From Phyllobacterium phragmitis (lineage in GTDB: Bacteria; Pseudomonadota; Alphaproteobacteria; Rhizobiales; Rhizobiaceae), in the NCBI RefSeq assembly GCF_002980495.1, contig NZ_PVBR01000022.1, positions 1-64,000 of the forward strand: 64,000 nucleotides of DNA, written 5' to 3'. This document shows positions 43,681 through 53,209 of the stretch, piece by piece (the first letter of the stretch is position 1; every line of letters starts with the position of its first letter). Both the position numbers and the translations under genes were made by a program. The notes below the pieces were generated by a model, which saw only the letters and a list, made by a program, of their open reading frames with translations, was not told where the DNA came from and did not search any database.

Positions 43681-44781
43681 TCAGCGTTTGATTTTCACGA
43701 TATTGCTCTGTCCCCTGGAACCGTCGTCCTCGGAACTCGCAACGTCACCGCGCTTCACACGCTCTGCGAATTCGGTCGTGCCTCCCTTGGCCAATATTTT
43801 GGCCTGATCCACCCATTGCTCGCGATCGATGCGACCGGGGAACGCAAGGTAACTGCCGATCCAATTGATATTGTCGCGATCCCAGGCCGCGATCTGGCTG
43901 AAATGCCAGATACCGAGGCCGTGCAGCCGCGCTTCGTTCTGCTTACCTATTCCGTCGATCAGTTTGAGATCATCGGCAACACCTTGCGGCTTTACCATTC
44001 CGAAGGGACGTTTGCCCTCATGCTGGTCCTCGCCTTCAACCTGGTCCAGCGCTTGCGGCAAGCCGGATTTGAGCTTGGCAATATCCGTGTCACCGATCGG
44101 CTTGTCGTCCAACGGCTGACCGGCACGAACCGCCCTGGAGTGTTCAGTCTCTCCGCCGGCAGCAAGAACTTTTGCCTGATCGATCCAGAGTTCGCGTTCG
44201 ATGCGGCCGGGAAAAGCCATATGGTGGCCCATCCATTCGGCTTCTTCGGGGGTCCAGGCGGCGATCTGGCGAAATGTATGGATGCCCAGGGCATTCAATA
44301 CGCGCTCGTTTTTCGGCCCGATACCTTTGATCAGCTTCAGATCGTCTCTGTCGGTTATGTTCTTTGAAGCAAGGACCGGTGGCTTCCTGCCGGGATGACT
44401 GGGCGCGGTCGAGGCGGATGAAACACGATGCGCGGTCTTGCGTGCTCCGACAGCGGCAGCGCCGGCTGCTGCGACGCCGACGGCAGGAACGGGTTCGGCA
44501 TGGCCGGCGAGCAGGCCGCGCATCAGGCTGCCGAGCAGGCAGCCGAAGATGTAAGAGCCGAAAAACAGCAGGCCGAGATCGAGCCAATAACCAGCTTCCC
44601 CCGGCAAGAGCTTGAAAGCGGCGACGGCAAGGCCGATCAGAAATGCGGGGATGCCGATGTTCAACCAGCCGGCCCCGGACCAGCCGGGCTTCTCATGGAG
44701 AAAACTCAGCCATCCAACGATGCCGCCAAGCATGAGGGACAGAAGCAGCCATGCGGAATGAAACTCGGTCAGATACAGCAT
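43681..44781 (-). CDS. Membrane protein with tandem helix-hairpin-helix domains
   Basis: 366 aa. Two or three N-terminal membrane helices (to about residue 90), an Ala-rich linker, then two copies of a roughly 75-residue domain: DLKLIKGIGPKNERVLNALG ... FRQIAAW ... FPGRIERELWIDQAK and DLKLIDGIGKQNEARLHGLG ... FSQIAAW ... FPGRIDREQWVDQAK. The IGP/IGK turns are helix-hairpin-helix-like (H3TH), a fold normally used with nucleic acids, but also found in membrane-tethered proteins of unknown role in Rhizobiales. GGAG precedes the ATG. It lies 10 bases after the OmpA-BON gene, so they are probably an operon. Confidence 0.75.
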   Translation of the reverse strand: MLYLTEFHSAWLLLSLMLGGIVGWLSFLHEKPGWSGAGWLNIGIPAFLIGLAVAAFKLLPGEAGYWLDLGLLFFGSYIFGCLLGSLMRGLLAGHAEPVPAVGVAAAGAAAVGARKTAHRVSSASTAPSHPGRKPPVLASKNITDRDDLKLIKGIGPKNERVLNALGIHTFRQIAAWTPEEAEWMGHHMAFPGRIERELWIDQAKVLAAGGETEHSRAVRAGQPLDDKPIGDTDIAKLKSGLPQALDQVEGEDQHEGKRPFGMVKPQGVADDLKLIDGIGKQNEARLHGLGIWHFSQIAAWDRDNINWIGSYLAFPGRIDREQWVDQAKILAKGGTTEFAERVKRGDVASSEDDGSRGQSNIVKIKR

Positions 44782-44791
44782 GACTGCTCTC

Positions 44792-45943
44792 CTACTTCAC
44801 GAGAAATTCGATACGGCGGTTCTCGGCCCGGCCGCTTGGGGTGTTATTGGGAGCAACAGGCCTGGCCTGACCATAGCCGACCGACGTGAGGCGCAAGCCA
44901 TCGACGCCGGCATTGACCAAATATTGCTTCACCGCATCGGAACGGCGTTGTGAAAGTGCGAAATTGACTTTGGGCGAACCCTCGCTGTCAGTGTAGCCCT
45001 GGATCTCGATATTGCCGCTCGGGCAACGTTGCGTGGTGGCAACGACGGAATCGAGAATTTTCGCAGAATCTTTATGGATCCGCGCGCTGCCTGTTTCAAA
45101 ATGGATTGTGTCGTCGCGGGTAATATCGCTCAACAGCGACTGACAACCGGCATTATCCACCGGCGCCGCCGGCTGGGCTGCCGCGATTTCGGCCTGCTCC
45201 GTATTTCCATTCTGAAGGGACTTGGTGACCGGGTCATTGGCTTCTACAGGGGATTCTGCCGACGGCTGCACCGAAGCTGTCTTCTCCATGCTGTTTGGAG
45301 GTTCGGCCTGCACATGGACTTGCCCCAGCGCTAAATCCTGCGGGCGGCGTCTTAAAGCTGCCATCAAATGGGCGAGGTTGTTCCGGTCCTGCGCAACGCC
45401 GTTTACCGACAAAGTGCTGTTGCTGAGCGCCATTGAAGCAGAGCTCAACGCCGGAAGCTGCTTTACCGCAAATTTGGCCGCCGTTTCGAAACCGGCCGGA
45501 GCGCCCAGCGCATATGTCAGCTTGTCGACCACATTGGCGGATGGGGCTTCGGCTTTGACGGCGTCCAGAATGGACTGGCGGACATCCGGCCGCGGAACAT
45601 TGCCGGTCAACGTGACGGTATCGTCTGTCTTTTCGATGCCAAGATTGTAAGGCTGCGCCGTAGGAGCCAGTTTGGCCTCGTTTTTGACACGGCGCACGCC
45701 TGCTGTCGTACCGACCACCGCTGCGGCCTCTGTGATGTCATGGGATGAGAACGCATTTGCTGAAAGGGTTCCATCGCGGCCGCTGAAGTTCAGCGAAGGC
45801 TTGTCCAGCGACACCTGCCCAAGAGCGTTCGCCGCCCGCCCGGTCAAATCGCGTTGCATCGGTTCTGTGTGGGTTGCCGCTGTGAAGGCCCAAAGTCCAG
45901 CCAGAGGAACGGCTCCCCACCACCATTTGTTGGGTCTATGCAT
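44792..45943 (-). CDS. OmpA-family protein with BON-like domains
   Basis: 383 aa. An N-terminal basic stretch with one hydrophobic helix (signal or anchor) is followed by BON-like regions (about 60-200, including VTLTGNVPRPDVRQSILDAVK) and a Pro/Glu linker. A C-terminal OmpA peptidoglycan-binding domain follows (about 275-383, with IHFETGSARI, IQGYTDSEGS, LSQRRSDAVKQYL and RRIEFLVK). It probably tethers a membrane complex to peptidoglycan. The ATG at 45943 has GGAG 11 bases upstream. It is paired with the HhH membrane protein downstream. Confidence 0.82.
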   Translation of the reverse strand: MHRPNKWWWGAVPLAGLWAFTAATHTEPMQRDLTGRAANALGQVSLDKPSLNFSGRDGTLSANAFSSHDITEAAAVVGTTAGVRRVKNEAKLAPTAQPYNLGIEKTDDTVTLTGNVPRPDVRQSILDAVKAEAPSANVVDKLTYALGAPAGFETAAKFAVKQLPALSSASMALSNSTLSVNGVAQDRNNLAHLMAALRRRPQDLALGQVHVQAEPPNSMEKTASVQPSAESPVEANDPVTKSLQNGNTEQAEIAAAQPAAPVDNAGCQSLLSDITRDDTIHFETGSARIHKDSAKILDSVVATTQRCPSGNIEIQGYTDSEGSPKVNFALSQRRSDAVKQYLVNAGVDGLRLTSVGYGQARPVAPNNTPSGRAENRRIEFLVK

Positions 45944-46329
45944 GTTCTCATATTCTCCACATTCGGTTGACCCCGGCTGCCTTGGGCGTTTGGCTCTGGG
46001 CAAGCGGAGTTCCGGATCGCGTCTCAGCTAGCCGACTCTGCCCTCCACGAGATTTTATCCAATTCGACCAATCACGAGAAAGTAAAATACACTAGTCTTC
46101 ATCGAAGATATCTCGATATTACGCAATTCAACATAATCAACCGTCATATTTTCGGGAATTGGTTAAATATTAATTGAATATATGCTGTCAGAAAATTTAT
46201 TCTTCATCTGACGTCACTAAGCGCTATATCGAGAACTTCACTATCAATTGTGTTTTCTCCTATCTCGAACATTGATCGTTACTCTCAAGTCTCGTCCGAC
46301 TTCACGTCCTCTCGGAGTTTAGTCATTCC

Positions 46330-46570
46330 CATGCGTTTGGCCATTCTCTTCGAGCATGTGCACCGGCAGATAGATATTGCCTCCAGCCATTCCCGCACGA
46401 TGCGCCGGATCAACTCCGACCGCGTGACGCGACCTCACTGGACAAATTGGCCAAAGCATCCTCGACGTCAGGCTCAAGCGCTACGCTGGAAGTGTTGTCC
46501 AGGTGGGGAGCGACTCGGCGTAAAAGAATCTGCAGATCGGGATGTGGCATATCGGCGATGCGGTCAGCAG
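46330..46570 (-). pseudogene. Frame-shifted remnant of a ribbon-helix-helix-like protein
   Basis: Minus-strand frames read in turn DTADRIADMPHPDLQILLRRVAPHL, then EPDVEDALANLSSEV, then after a frame change SELIRRIVREWLE, then after another change IYLPVHMLEENG. Together they look like one small protein with an Arc/MetJ-type helix (SELIRRI..EWLE). At least two frame breaks and no usable start make it a pseudogene. Family placement is inference. Confidence 0.4.
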
Positions 46571-46690
46571 TATCTCCGCCACGATCCGCGTCTTCTCCGC
46601 ATGCGAGCGTTGCCGCTGCCCGGTCGGACCGTCGATCACTTCAAGTAGGCCGGAAAATCCACTGTTCGAGCCCGTCCGTTTTGCCGTCTG
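46570..46690 (-). pseudogene. N-terminal fragment of an IS66-type TnpA (orfA)
   Basis: The minus-strand peptide LEVIDGPTGQRQRSHAEKTRIVAEIL resembles, from memory, the start of IS66-family OrfA/TnpA proteins (EVI.GP..RR.W...K.RIVAE). The frame then runs into unrelated sequence at about 46570, so only the first 30 or so residues survive. No terminal inverted repeats were found. Confidence 0.4.
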
Positions 46691-46801
46691 TCTCCATGCA
46701 AACACCTCCGTTCGAAACGGAGACTTTTTCGCATGATCAGTCCAGGGTGTTGCGCGGCAGCGCGATATCAAGCGCGAATAGAGACGTCGAAATCAACCAA
46801 C

Positions 46802-47605
46802 TTATCCCGTTGTCATCCGGTGTCGGCCTATCGGAAGCATGATCGGCCTGCCCGAGGTCGGGTCGGTGATGATGCGGCTTTCGAGGCCGAAGACCTGCCG
46901 CACATTCTGCTCCGTCAGCACCTCTTCCGGCGTGCCGGATATGTGCAGGCGCCCCCCTGCCATAGCGACGAGGTAGTCCGCATAGCGCGCCGCAAGGTTG
47001 AGATCATGCAGCACCATGACGATGGTTGTTGCGCGTGCGTGATTGAGATCGGTCAGCAGATCCAGCACTTCGATCTGATGGCTGATGTCGAGAAAGGTCG
47101 TGGGCTCGTCCAGCAATAGAACCTTCGTCTGCTGCGCCAGCGCCATGGCGATCCAGACCCGCTGGCGTTGCCCGCCGGAAAGTTCGTCCACCGGCCTCTC
47201 AGTGAGGTCTTCGATCCTGGTTGCGTTAAGCGCGGCGGCCACGGCATCGTCGTCCTTGCGCGTCCAGCGTGAAAACATGCCCTGATGAGGGTGCCTTCCA
47301 CGGCTGACAAGATCGGCGACCGTGATGCCTTCCGGCGCGATCGGCGACTGGGGAAGCAGGCCCAATGTCCGGGCCAGCTCCCGCGGCTGGGTCCGGTGGA
47401 TCGACTTCCCGTCAAGCAGCACATGCCCCTGACGCGGTGAGATGAGCCGCGACATGGTGCGCAAAAGCGTGGACTTGCCGCAGGCATTGGCGCCGACGAT
47501 CACGGTGATCTTCCCCGGCGGCACGGCAAGGTCGAGCCCGTCCAGAATGACGGTATCGCCATAACCGGACGAAAGCCCGCTTGCAGTGAGGGAATGAATG
47601 GTCAT
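46802..47605 (-). CDS. Iron-siderophore ABC transporter ATP-binding protein
   Basis: 267 aa of the FepC/FhuC type. Walker A is GANACGKST, the signature LSGGQRQRVW and Walker B VLLLDEPT, followed by the switch His in VLHDLN. The ATG at 47605 overlaps the second permease stop (ATGA), and the open frame upstream lies inside that gene. It powers uptake of a ferric siderophore and is the last gene of the four-gene operon. Confidence 0.92.
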   Translation of the reverse strand: MTIHSLTASGLSSGYGDTVILDGLDLAVPPGKITVIVGANACGKSTLLRTMSRLISPRQGHVLLDGKSIHRTQPRELARTLGLLPQSPIAPEGITVADLVSRGRHPHQGMFSRWTRKDDDAVAAALNATRIEDLTERPVDELSGGQRQRVWIAMALAQQTKVLLLDEPTTFLDISHQIEVLDLLTDLNHARATTIVMVLHDLNLAARYADYLVAMAGGRLHISGTPEEVLTEQNVRQVFGLESRIITDPTSGRPIMLPIGRHRMTTG

Positions 47606-48633
47606 AGCGAACCTCCGGTCCGGTTGACGCGCACAATCAGGAAAATCAGATAGGGCGCACCCAAAGCGCCGGTCACCACGCCCACGGGATAGCGAACCGA
47701 CAAGAGGAACTGGCCGCAATAATCGCCTGCCAGCACAAGCACCGCCCCGATCAGCGCCGATGGGATCAGCAGCGATCCGTTGTTGCCGACGATGCGGGCG
47801 GCGATCGGCCCGGACAGGAAAGCGACAAAGGCGATCGGCCCTGTTACCGCCGTCGCACATGCGATCATGCCGACTGCCGCAACGATGACGATGATGCGGG
47901 TCCTCGCAACCCCGACACCCAGCGCCGCGGCGGTGTCGTCACCCAGCCTCAGGGCTTCGAGGTCGCGCGCGCGGCTTAACAATAGCCCGCCGAAGACGAC
48001 CAGCGCCAGCAGAAGCGGAAGCGCCTGGCCAAGCTGTGCGCCGTTGACGCTGCCGGTCAGCCAGCGCATCGCCTCCTGCAAGTTCCAGGCTGGCGCGTGG
48101 GAGAGGATATAGGCGATGAAGCTTTCCAGCATGGCCGAAACGCCGATGCCGACAAGGATGAGCCGCGTTCCGGCAACACCGTTCCTGAACGAAAGGCCAT
48201 AGACCAGCAGCGCCACACCGAGGCCGGCGACAACGGCAAAGACCGAAACGATCGGTCCGTCGAGCGACAACACGACGATGGCGAACACCGCCGCCGCACT
48301 TGCGCCCGAGCTGATGCCGATGATGTCGGGGCTCGCAAGCGGATTGCGCAGCATGATCTGGAAGGCGACGCCGCCCAGCCCGAAGCTCAAGCCCGCGAGG
48401 ACCGAGAGGACGGCGCGCGGCAGCCGCAACTGCCCGACGGTGAAGGTCGCGCCCGGCACGTCCTCGCCGAGCAAGACGCGGATGACATCGCCCGGTGGCG
48501 TAAAGGATTGCCCCAGCGACAAAGTGAGAGCGAAGATCGCGGCCAAAAGGGCCAGCAGAATGGCGATCAGAACAATATGCCTGCGCGCGCGGCGGCGACG
48601 GTTGCCAGCGATGGAATCGGTGGAGACAAGCAT
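47602..48633 (-). CDS. Iron-siderophore ABC transporter permease 2 (FecCD family)
   Basis: 343 aa. About ten membrane helices with FecCD family segments LRLPRAVLSVLAGLSFGLGG, QIMLRNPLASPDIIGISSGA and AFVAFLSGPIAARIVG. The ATG at 48633 follows the first permease stop by 2 bases; the longer frame back to 49572 is an antiparallel artefact inside the neighbour. It pairs with permease 1 in the inner membrane. Confidence 0.93.
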   Translation of the reverse strand: MLVSTDSIAGNRRRRARRHIVLIAILLALLAAIFALTLSLGQSFTPPGDVIRVLLGEDVPGATFTVGQLRLPRAVLSVLAGLSFGLGGVAFQIMLRNPLASPDIIGISSGASAAAVFAIVVLSLDGPIVSVFAVVAGLGVALLVYGLSFRNGVAGTRLILVGIGVSAMLESFIAYILSHAPAWNLQEAMRWLTGSVNGAQLGQALPLLLALVVFGGLLLSRARDLEALRLGDDTAAALGVGVARTRIIVIVAAVGMIACATAVTGPIAFVAFLSGPIAARIVGNNGSLLIPSALIGAVLVLAGDYCGQFLLSVRYPVGVVTGALGAPYLIFLIVRVNRTGGSL

Positions 48634-48635
48634 CG

Positions 48636-49679
48636 TCACAGCTCGCGGACCCGTTGGCGCCTGACGATCCAGATGAAGAACGGCGCGCCCACAAGGGCGG
48701 TGACGATACCGACGTCGAGTTCGGCCGGTCGCGCGATGATGCGCCCGACGATATCGGCGGCCAGCAACAGGCTTGCTCCGCCAAGTGCTGAAAACGGCAG
48801 CAGCCAGCGATGATCGACCCCGACCAACAAACGGCACAGATGCGGCACGACCAATCCCAGAAAGCCGATCGGTCCGCAAATCGCCGTCGTTGCGCCGCAC
48901 AGAAGGATCGCGCCGAATGCGGCGATCGCGCGGGCAATTGCGACGCGCTCGCCAAGCCCGGCCGCCAGTTCGTCGCCCAGAGCCAGCGAGTTCAGCTTTC
49001 GTGCCGACAGCAGGCTGATGGCAAAACCCACGACAAGAAACGGCAGCACATGGGAAATGCGATCGAAGGTCGCCCCGCCCACACCGCCGATCTGCCACGA
49101 ACGGATGCCGCCGGCGATATCGTTTCGCGGCAGCACCACGGCAATCACCATCGAGGAAAAGGCGACCGAGGTGGCGGCGCCGGCAAGCGCCAGCTTGAGG
49201 GGTGTCGCCCCGCCCCGCCCCAATGAACCTATGGTATAGACAAAGACCGCCGAACACCCCGCACCCAGGATGGCCGTCCAGATATAGGCTTGAGCCGAAG
49301 CGATATTGAACCAGGCAACCCCGACGACGACGGCAAGCGACGCCCCCATATTGACGCCTAGTATACCCGGATCGGCAAGCGGATTGCGTGTCACGCCCTG
49401 CATGATCGCCCCGGCAAGCCCAAGTGCGCCCCCGGCAAGCAGGGCAAGCACCGTTCGCGGAATCCGCACGGTAACCGCGGCCTGACCGATATTGTCGACT
49501 TGACCGCCAAGCGCTGCGACGATGTCGCTCCAAACCACCTCGCGCGTGCCGATCGCCACCGAAAAGGCGCATAGCACGACAAGAGCCGCAATCAGTGCAG
49601 CCAGCCAGAGGGACCGGATACGGTTCGACCTGCCAGGAAACGACGCCCGACCAGATGACTCGACGCTATCGGTTGTCAT
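48636..49679 (-). CDS. Iron-siderophore ABC transporter permease 1 (FecCD family)
   Basis: 347 aa FecCD permease with VRIPRTVLALLAGGALGLAG, MQGVTRNPLADPGILGVNMGA and GFLGLVVPHLCRLLVG. Its ATG overlaps the stop of the binding-protein gene by 4 bases. The first 25 residues are polar and basic (cytoplasmic). Confidence 0.93.
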   Translation of the reverse strand: MTTDSVESSGRASFPGRSNRIRSLWLAALIAALVVLCAFSVAIGTREVVWSDIVAALGGQVDNIGQAAVTVRIPRTVLALLAGGALGLAGAIMQGVTRNPLADPGILGVNMGASLAVVVGVAWFNIASAQAYIWTAILGAGCSAVFVYTIGSLGRGGATPLKLALAGAATSVAFSSMVIAVVLPRNDIAGGIRSWQIGGVGGATFDRISHVLPFLVVGFAISLLSARKLNSLALGDELAAGLGERVAIARAIAAFGAILLCGATTAICGPIGFLGLVVPHLCRLLVGVDHRWLLPFSALGGASLLLAADIVGRIIARPAELDVGIVTALVGAPFFIWIVRRQRVREL

Positions 49680-50686
49680 TTAGATTTCTGGGCAGACTTG
49701 TTGGCCGCTTCTGCGAGCACGGCCACATAATCCTTCAACACCCAGGGTATCGAAAGCGGTGTCGGATTTGCCGCTGTGCCGAGCGGATCCCTGCCCAACA
49801 TGACGACCGCATCACTGGCGACAGCGGGCATTCTGGACATAAGCGGATTGGTCGTCACCGCGTCGATCAGTTCCCGGTTGCCATAGGTCACGACGATATC
49901 GACATCGTCGAACGCATCGATACGCTCGGTGCTGATCGAGCCCGAAAACTGGCCCGGTGCCGAGGCCTCAACGACGCTTTTCGGCGATTCCAGCCCCAGA
50001 TCCCCAAAGAACTTCACCCTCGTATCGTTGGAGGTATAGAAATTGACAGTACTCAGATCGGTTGCATCGAGATGGGTGATGAACATTGCCGATTTTCCCT
50101 GAAGCTCGGGATACCCGGCAACCACCCGGGCAATTTCGGCCTCGATATTTGCGATCAGCGCATCGCCCTCGGCGGCCATGCCCAGCCCGGCGCTGTTGAA
50201 GCGTATCATGTCGCGCCAGTCGGTCGACCAGGCGGATTCGGGATACGCGACGACCGGAGCGATCTGGCTCAGCGTGTCGTAATCCGATTGGGTCAGTCCG
50301 GAATAGGACGCCAGGATCACATCGGGATCGGTGGCGGCGACCGCCTCGAAATCGATGCCGTCGCCCTCATCGAAAAGCACCGGCTTGTCAGCGCCAAGCT
50401 CGGCCAGTTTTTCGGCCACCCAGGGCAACAGCCCGTCGCCATCGTCATCGCCGAAATTGGCTGCGGCAAAACCGACAGGCACGATCCCGAGCGCGAGCGG
50501 AACTTCATGGTTCGCCCAGGCCACCGTCGCAACCCGTTTGGGCTTTTCGGTAATGGTCGTCGTGCCGAGGGCATGTTTGATGACGATGGGATAGGTGGTG
50601 TTTTCCCCGGCCCATGCGTAGCCCAATGCCATCATCGAGAGACATGCCGCGACCAATGGCACGGGAAAACGGAAGAACCGCAGCAT
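49676..50686 (-). CDS. Iron-siderophore periplasmic binding protein
   Basis: 336 aa of the FepB/FhuD type. Signal peptide (MLRFFRFPVPLVAACLSMMALGYAWA), then the two-lobe binding fold with KRVATVAWANHEVPLALG and FEAVAATDPDVILASYSGL. The ATG at 50686 is preceded by GGAGAG; upstream in-frame starts at 50701 and 50737 would lengthen the N-terminus without support. It is the first gene of the leftward operon and divergent from the TonB-dependent receptor. The siderophore is unknown. Confidence 0.9.
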   Translation of the reverse strand: MLRFFRFPVPLVAACLSMMALGYAWAGENTTYPIVIKHALGTTTITEKPKRVATVAWANHEVPLALGIVPVGFAAANFGDDDGDGLLPWVAEKLAELGADKPVLFDEGDGIDFEAVAATDPDVILASYSGLTQSDYDTLSQIAPVVAYPESAWSTDWRDMIRFNSAGLGMAAEGDALIANIEAEIARVVAGYPELQGKSAMFITHLDATDLSTVNFYTSNDTRVKFFGDLGLESPKSVVEASAPGQFSGSISTERIDAFDDVDIVVTYGNRELIDAVTTNPLMSRMPAVASDAVVMLGRDPLGTAANPTPLSIPWVLKDYVAVLAEAANKSAQKSK

Positions 50687-50925
50687 TGGCAAACTCTCCA
50701 TGATTTTTAAGTTGACTTTCACTTTCAGCTTTATCAAGCGACGTCAAGTCGGGCGGCGGCGCCTTCCCTAAGGAGCGGCGAAGTTTCCGTGGGTTTCTAC
50801 AAAAACGGCAAAATTTACAATACTGGACAAAGACACTCAAGTTAGCAGGCATAAGGTGACATCAGGCCATTCCTGCCGCCAGCCCACCGCCAGCGACCAA
50901 CAACATCAACTTCTGGAACTTGACC

Positions 50926-53082
50926 ATGGAAATCGAAAAAACAGGCGGCAACAACAGACAGGCGCTCATCCGTTATCGCAATGCGGTGCTTCTGGGGTGC
51001 ACGGCACTTGTCGCCCTCACGCCGACCAATTTGCTGGCGCAGCAGGTTGAAGATTCGGGTTCCCCCATCGTCCTCGAGGCGATCACTGTCGAGGGCGGCG
51101 GTGGCCGCGACGACGATGCGAAGTCGATCGTCGCCACGCAGACCACGGCCGTCGGCAAGATGCCCGTGGATATTCTCGTGGCGCCCGCCACAGTGTCCGT
51201 GATCACCGCCAAGGAAATCGAGGAGCGCGGCGCGCAAAGCATCGAGCAGGTCGTGCAATATACCTCCGGCGTGGTCACGGACTTCTACGGCTCGGACGAC
51301 CGCTTCGACTATTTCAAGATTCGCGGTTTCACGCCCTTTACATATCGCGATGGACTGGTCGTCGGCCGGACCTGGAGCGGAGTTCGGGAGGAGCCTTATG
51401 CTTTCGAGCGCGTCGAGGTGCTGAAGGGCGCCAATTCCACGGGCTTCGGTGTTTCCGATCCCGGCGGCTCGGTGAATTACGTTACCAAAACGCCGAAGAG
51501 CGAGCGTTTCGGCGAAATCTATGGCACGGGCGGCTCGTTCAAGCACAAGGAGACGGGTTTCGATTTCGGCGATAACATCACCAAGGACGACACTTTGTCC
51601 TACCGCCTGACCGGCAAGTTCCAGAGGTCAGACGCCGAATATGATTACTCGCGGGACGACGAGAATTTCATCATGGGCGGACTGACATGGCGCCCCACCG
51701 ACGCCACCAGCCTGACATTCGTTTTCGATCATCTGGACAAGGACGGCACTCCCAGCGGCGGCGGCCATCCAAGATTTACGGACTTCGACAGGAAACGCTT
51801 CTTCGGCGAACCGGGCTACAATTACGATACGACGAACAGAAACACATACAGTGTCATGTTCAGCCATGATTTCGGCAATGGCCTGTCCTTCAACTCCAAC
51901 GCGCGCTACAGCAAGGCGGATACCGGATTCGGCTACGCCTATGTTTATGACGCCTTGGGCGCCGGCGACCCCTCGGATACAATGGCGGACCGCATTTTCT
52001 TCGGCGGCGATGGCTCCAGCCGGCAGTTCGTCATCGACGCTCATTTTCTCTATGAAGCGAATTTCGACCAGGTGGAAAGCCGTACGCTCGTCGGCGTCGA
52101 TCACAACAAGATCAAATCGGAGAATAACAGCTACGCGTTATATCCGCCGGTTTGGGGAGGAACGGCGCCTGGCATCGACTGGAAAAATCCGGTCTATTCC
52201 GGTGTTCCCGGCACCATTCCGCTCACCACGGCCAAGACCAACGACCAGACGACGAAGGCGATCTATCTCCAGCAGGATCTGACCTTCTTCGACAAGCTGA
52301 CGGTGAGCGTCGGTCTTCGCAATGATTGGCTTGACCTTGAAGAGAAAGACCGGCTCGCGGGCACCACCGCCAAAGGCGATTACAGCGAACTCAGCAAGCG
52401 CCTCGGCGTGAGCTACAAGCTCACCGATGAACTGGCGGTCTTTACAAGCTATGCCGAATCCGTCGCGCCGCCGAGCACCGGGAACGAGCCGACCTCCGGC
52501 AAGCAGTATGAGGTGGGAGTCAAGTATCGCCCGGATGCATTCCCTGCCTTGTTCACCGCGTCCGTTTACGATCTCACGATGGAGAATATTACGACCTTTG
52601 AGGCTCCCACCTACCTGCCGGCAACGGTCGACAAGGTGCGCCATCGTGGCGTCGATCTCGAGGCCAAGGCCGAGATAACGAACAATATCAACCTGATTGC
52701 CGCCTACTCCTATATCGATTCCAGGATCGTCGAGGATGGCGGCGGCGCATACGATGGCAACCGTTTCGCGCAGGTTCCGGAGCACCTGGCTTCGGTATGG
52801 GGCACCTATACACTGGAAGGCAACGGAACCCGCGGGGACATGACCTTCGGGCTGGGCGCTCGCTATACGGGCTCGTACTACTTCGACAACGCGAATACCC
52901 GTAAGTCGAAGGACGCCGTCGTTTTCGACGCCGCTTTCACCTATGAGATCCAGGAGAATACGACGTTTCAGATCACCGCCAGCAATCTGTTTGACGAAAA
53001 GCATATCGCCAATGATGACGGCGGCGCATATTATTACAATCCAGGCCGCGCGGTTTACGCGACATTGCGCCAGACCTGGTGA
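50926..53082 (+). CDS. TonB-dependent siderophore receptor
   Basis: 718 aa outer-membrane receptor of the FhuA/FoxA group. Signal peptide (cleavage near LLAQQ, about residue 40), a TonB-box-like stretch (EAITVEG), a plug domain (about 60-190, with ATVSVITAKEIEERG, YTSGVV, IRGF and VEVLKG) and a 22-strand barrel ending in RQTW. It reads divergently from the ABC operon; both would import the same ferric siderophore. A TTG two codons upstream is a weaker start. Confidence 0.93.
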   Translation: MEIEKTGGNNRQALIRYRNAVLLGCTALVALTPTNLLAQQVEDSGSPIVLEAITVEGGGGRDDDAKSIVATQTTAVGKMPVDILVAPATVSVITAKEIEERGAQSIEQVVQYTSGVVTDFYGSDDRFDYFKIRGFTPFTYRDGLVVGRTWSGVREEPYAFERVEVLKGANSTGFGVSDPGGSVNYVTKTPKSERFGEIYGTGGSFKHKETGFDFGDNITKDDTLSYRLTGKFQRSDAEYDYSRDDENFIMGGLTWRPTDATSLTFVFDHLDKDGTPSGGGHPRFTDFDRKRFFGEPGYNYDTTNRNTYSVMFSHDFGNGLSFNSNARYSKADTGFGYAYVYDALGAGDPSDTMADRIFFGGDGSSRQFVIDAHFLYEANFDQVESRTLVGVDHNKIKSENNSYALYPPVWGGTAPGIDWKNPVYSGVPGTIPLTTAKTNDQTTKAIYLQQDLTFFDKLTVSVGLRNDWLDLEEKDRLAGTTAKGDYSELSKRLGVSYKLTDELAVFTSYAESVAPPSTGNEPTSGKQYEVGVKYRPDAFPALFTASVYDLTMENITTFEAPTYLPATVDKVRHRGVDLEAKAEITNNINLIAAYSYIDSRIVEDGGGAYDGNRFAQVPEHLASVWGTYTLEGNGTRGDMTFGLGARYTGSYYFDNANTRKSKDAVVFDAAFTYEIQENTTFQITASNLFDEKHIANDDGGAYYYNPGRAVYATLRQTW

Positions 53083-53089
53083 CGAAGCA

Positions 53090-53118
53090 GTCCCGCCCGC
53101 GACCGTTCGGGGCGGGAC
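53090..53118 (+). terminator. Possible terminator of the receptor gene
   Basis: An 8-base stem (GTCCCGCC / GGCGGGAC) with a 13-base loop starts 8 bases after the receptor stop. Only AATT follows, so the U-tract is weak. Confidence 0.45.
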
Positions 53119-53133
53119 AATTCCGGTGTTAGA

Positions 53134-53157
53134 GCGGTCCCTGTTTTGATGGAATCG
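53134..53157. repeat. Short repeated motif shared with 32567-32590
   Basis: GCGGTCCCTGTTTTGATGGAATCG matches, in inverse orientation and with few changes, the motif at 32567-32590. It is intergenic and probably a fragment of a dispersed repeat family. Confidence 0.55.
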
Positions 53158-53209
53158 CGAGGCACCCCCCCTCTGCCCCGTCAACGTTTCTATTTAAAAA
53201 TGAAATGCC

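Larger units (their letters stand above)
45944..46801. other. Gene-poor stretch with decayed fragments
   Basis: About 860 bases. From about 46050 to 46260 it is very AT-rich. From about 46330 to 46770 the minus strand holds broken reading frames of an IS66-type protein and a ribbon-helix-helix-like protein (listed separately). No intact gene is seen. It separates the surface block from the siderophore locus. Confidence 0.55.

Noticed and set aside
48634-49572. Upstream extension of permease 2 to 656 codons, suggesting a fused permease
   Set aside because: The extension overlaps permease 1 in a different frame with Arg/Ser-rich noise. A good ATG lies 2 bases after the permease 1 stop.
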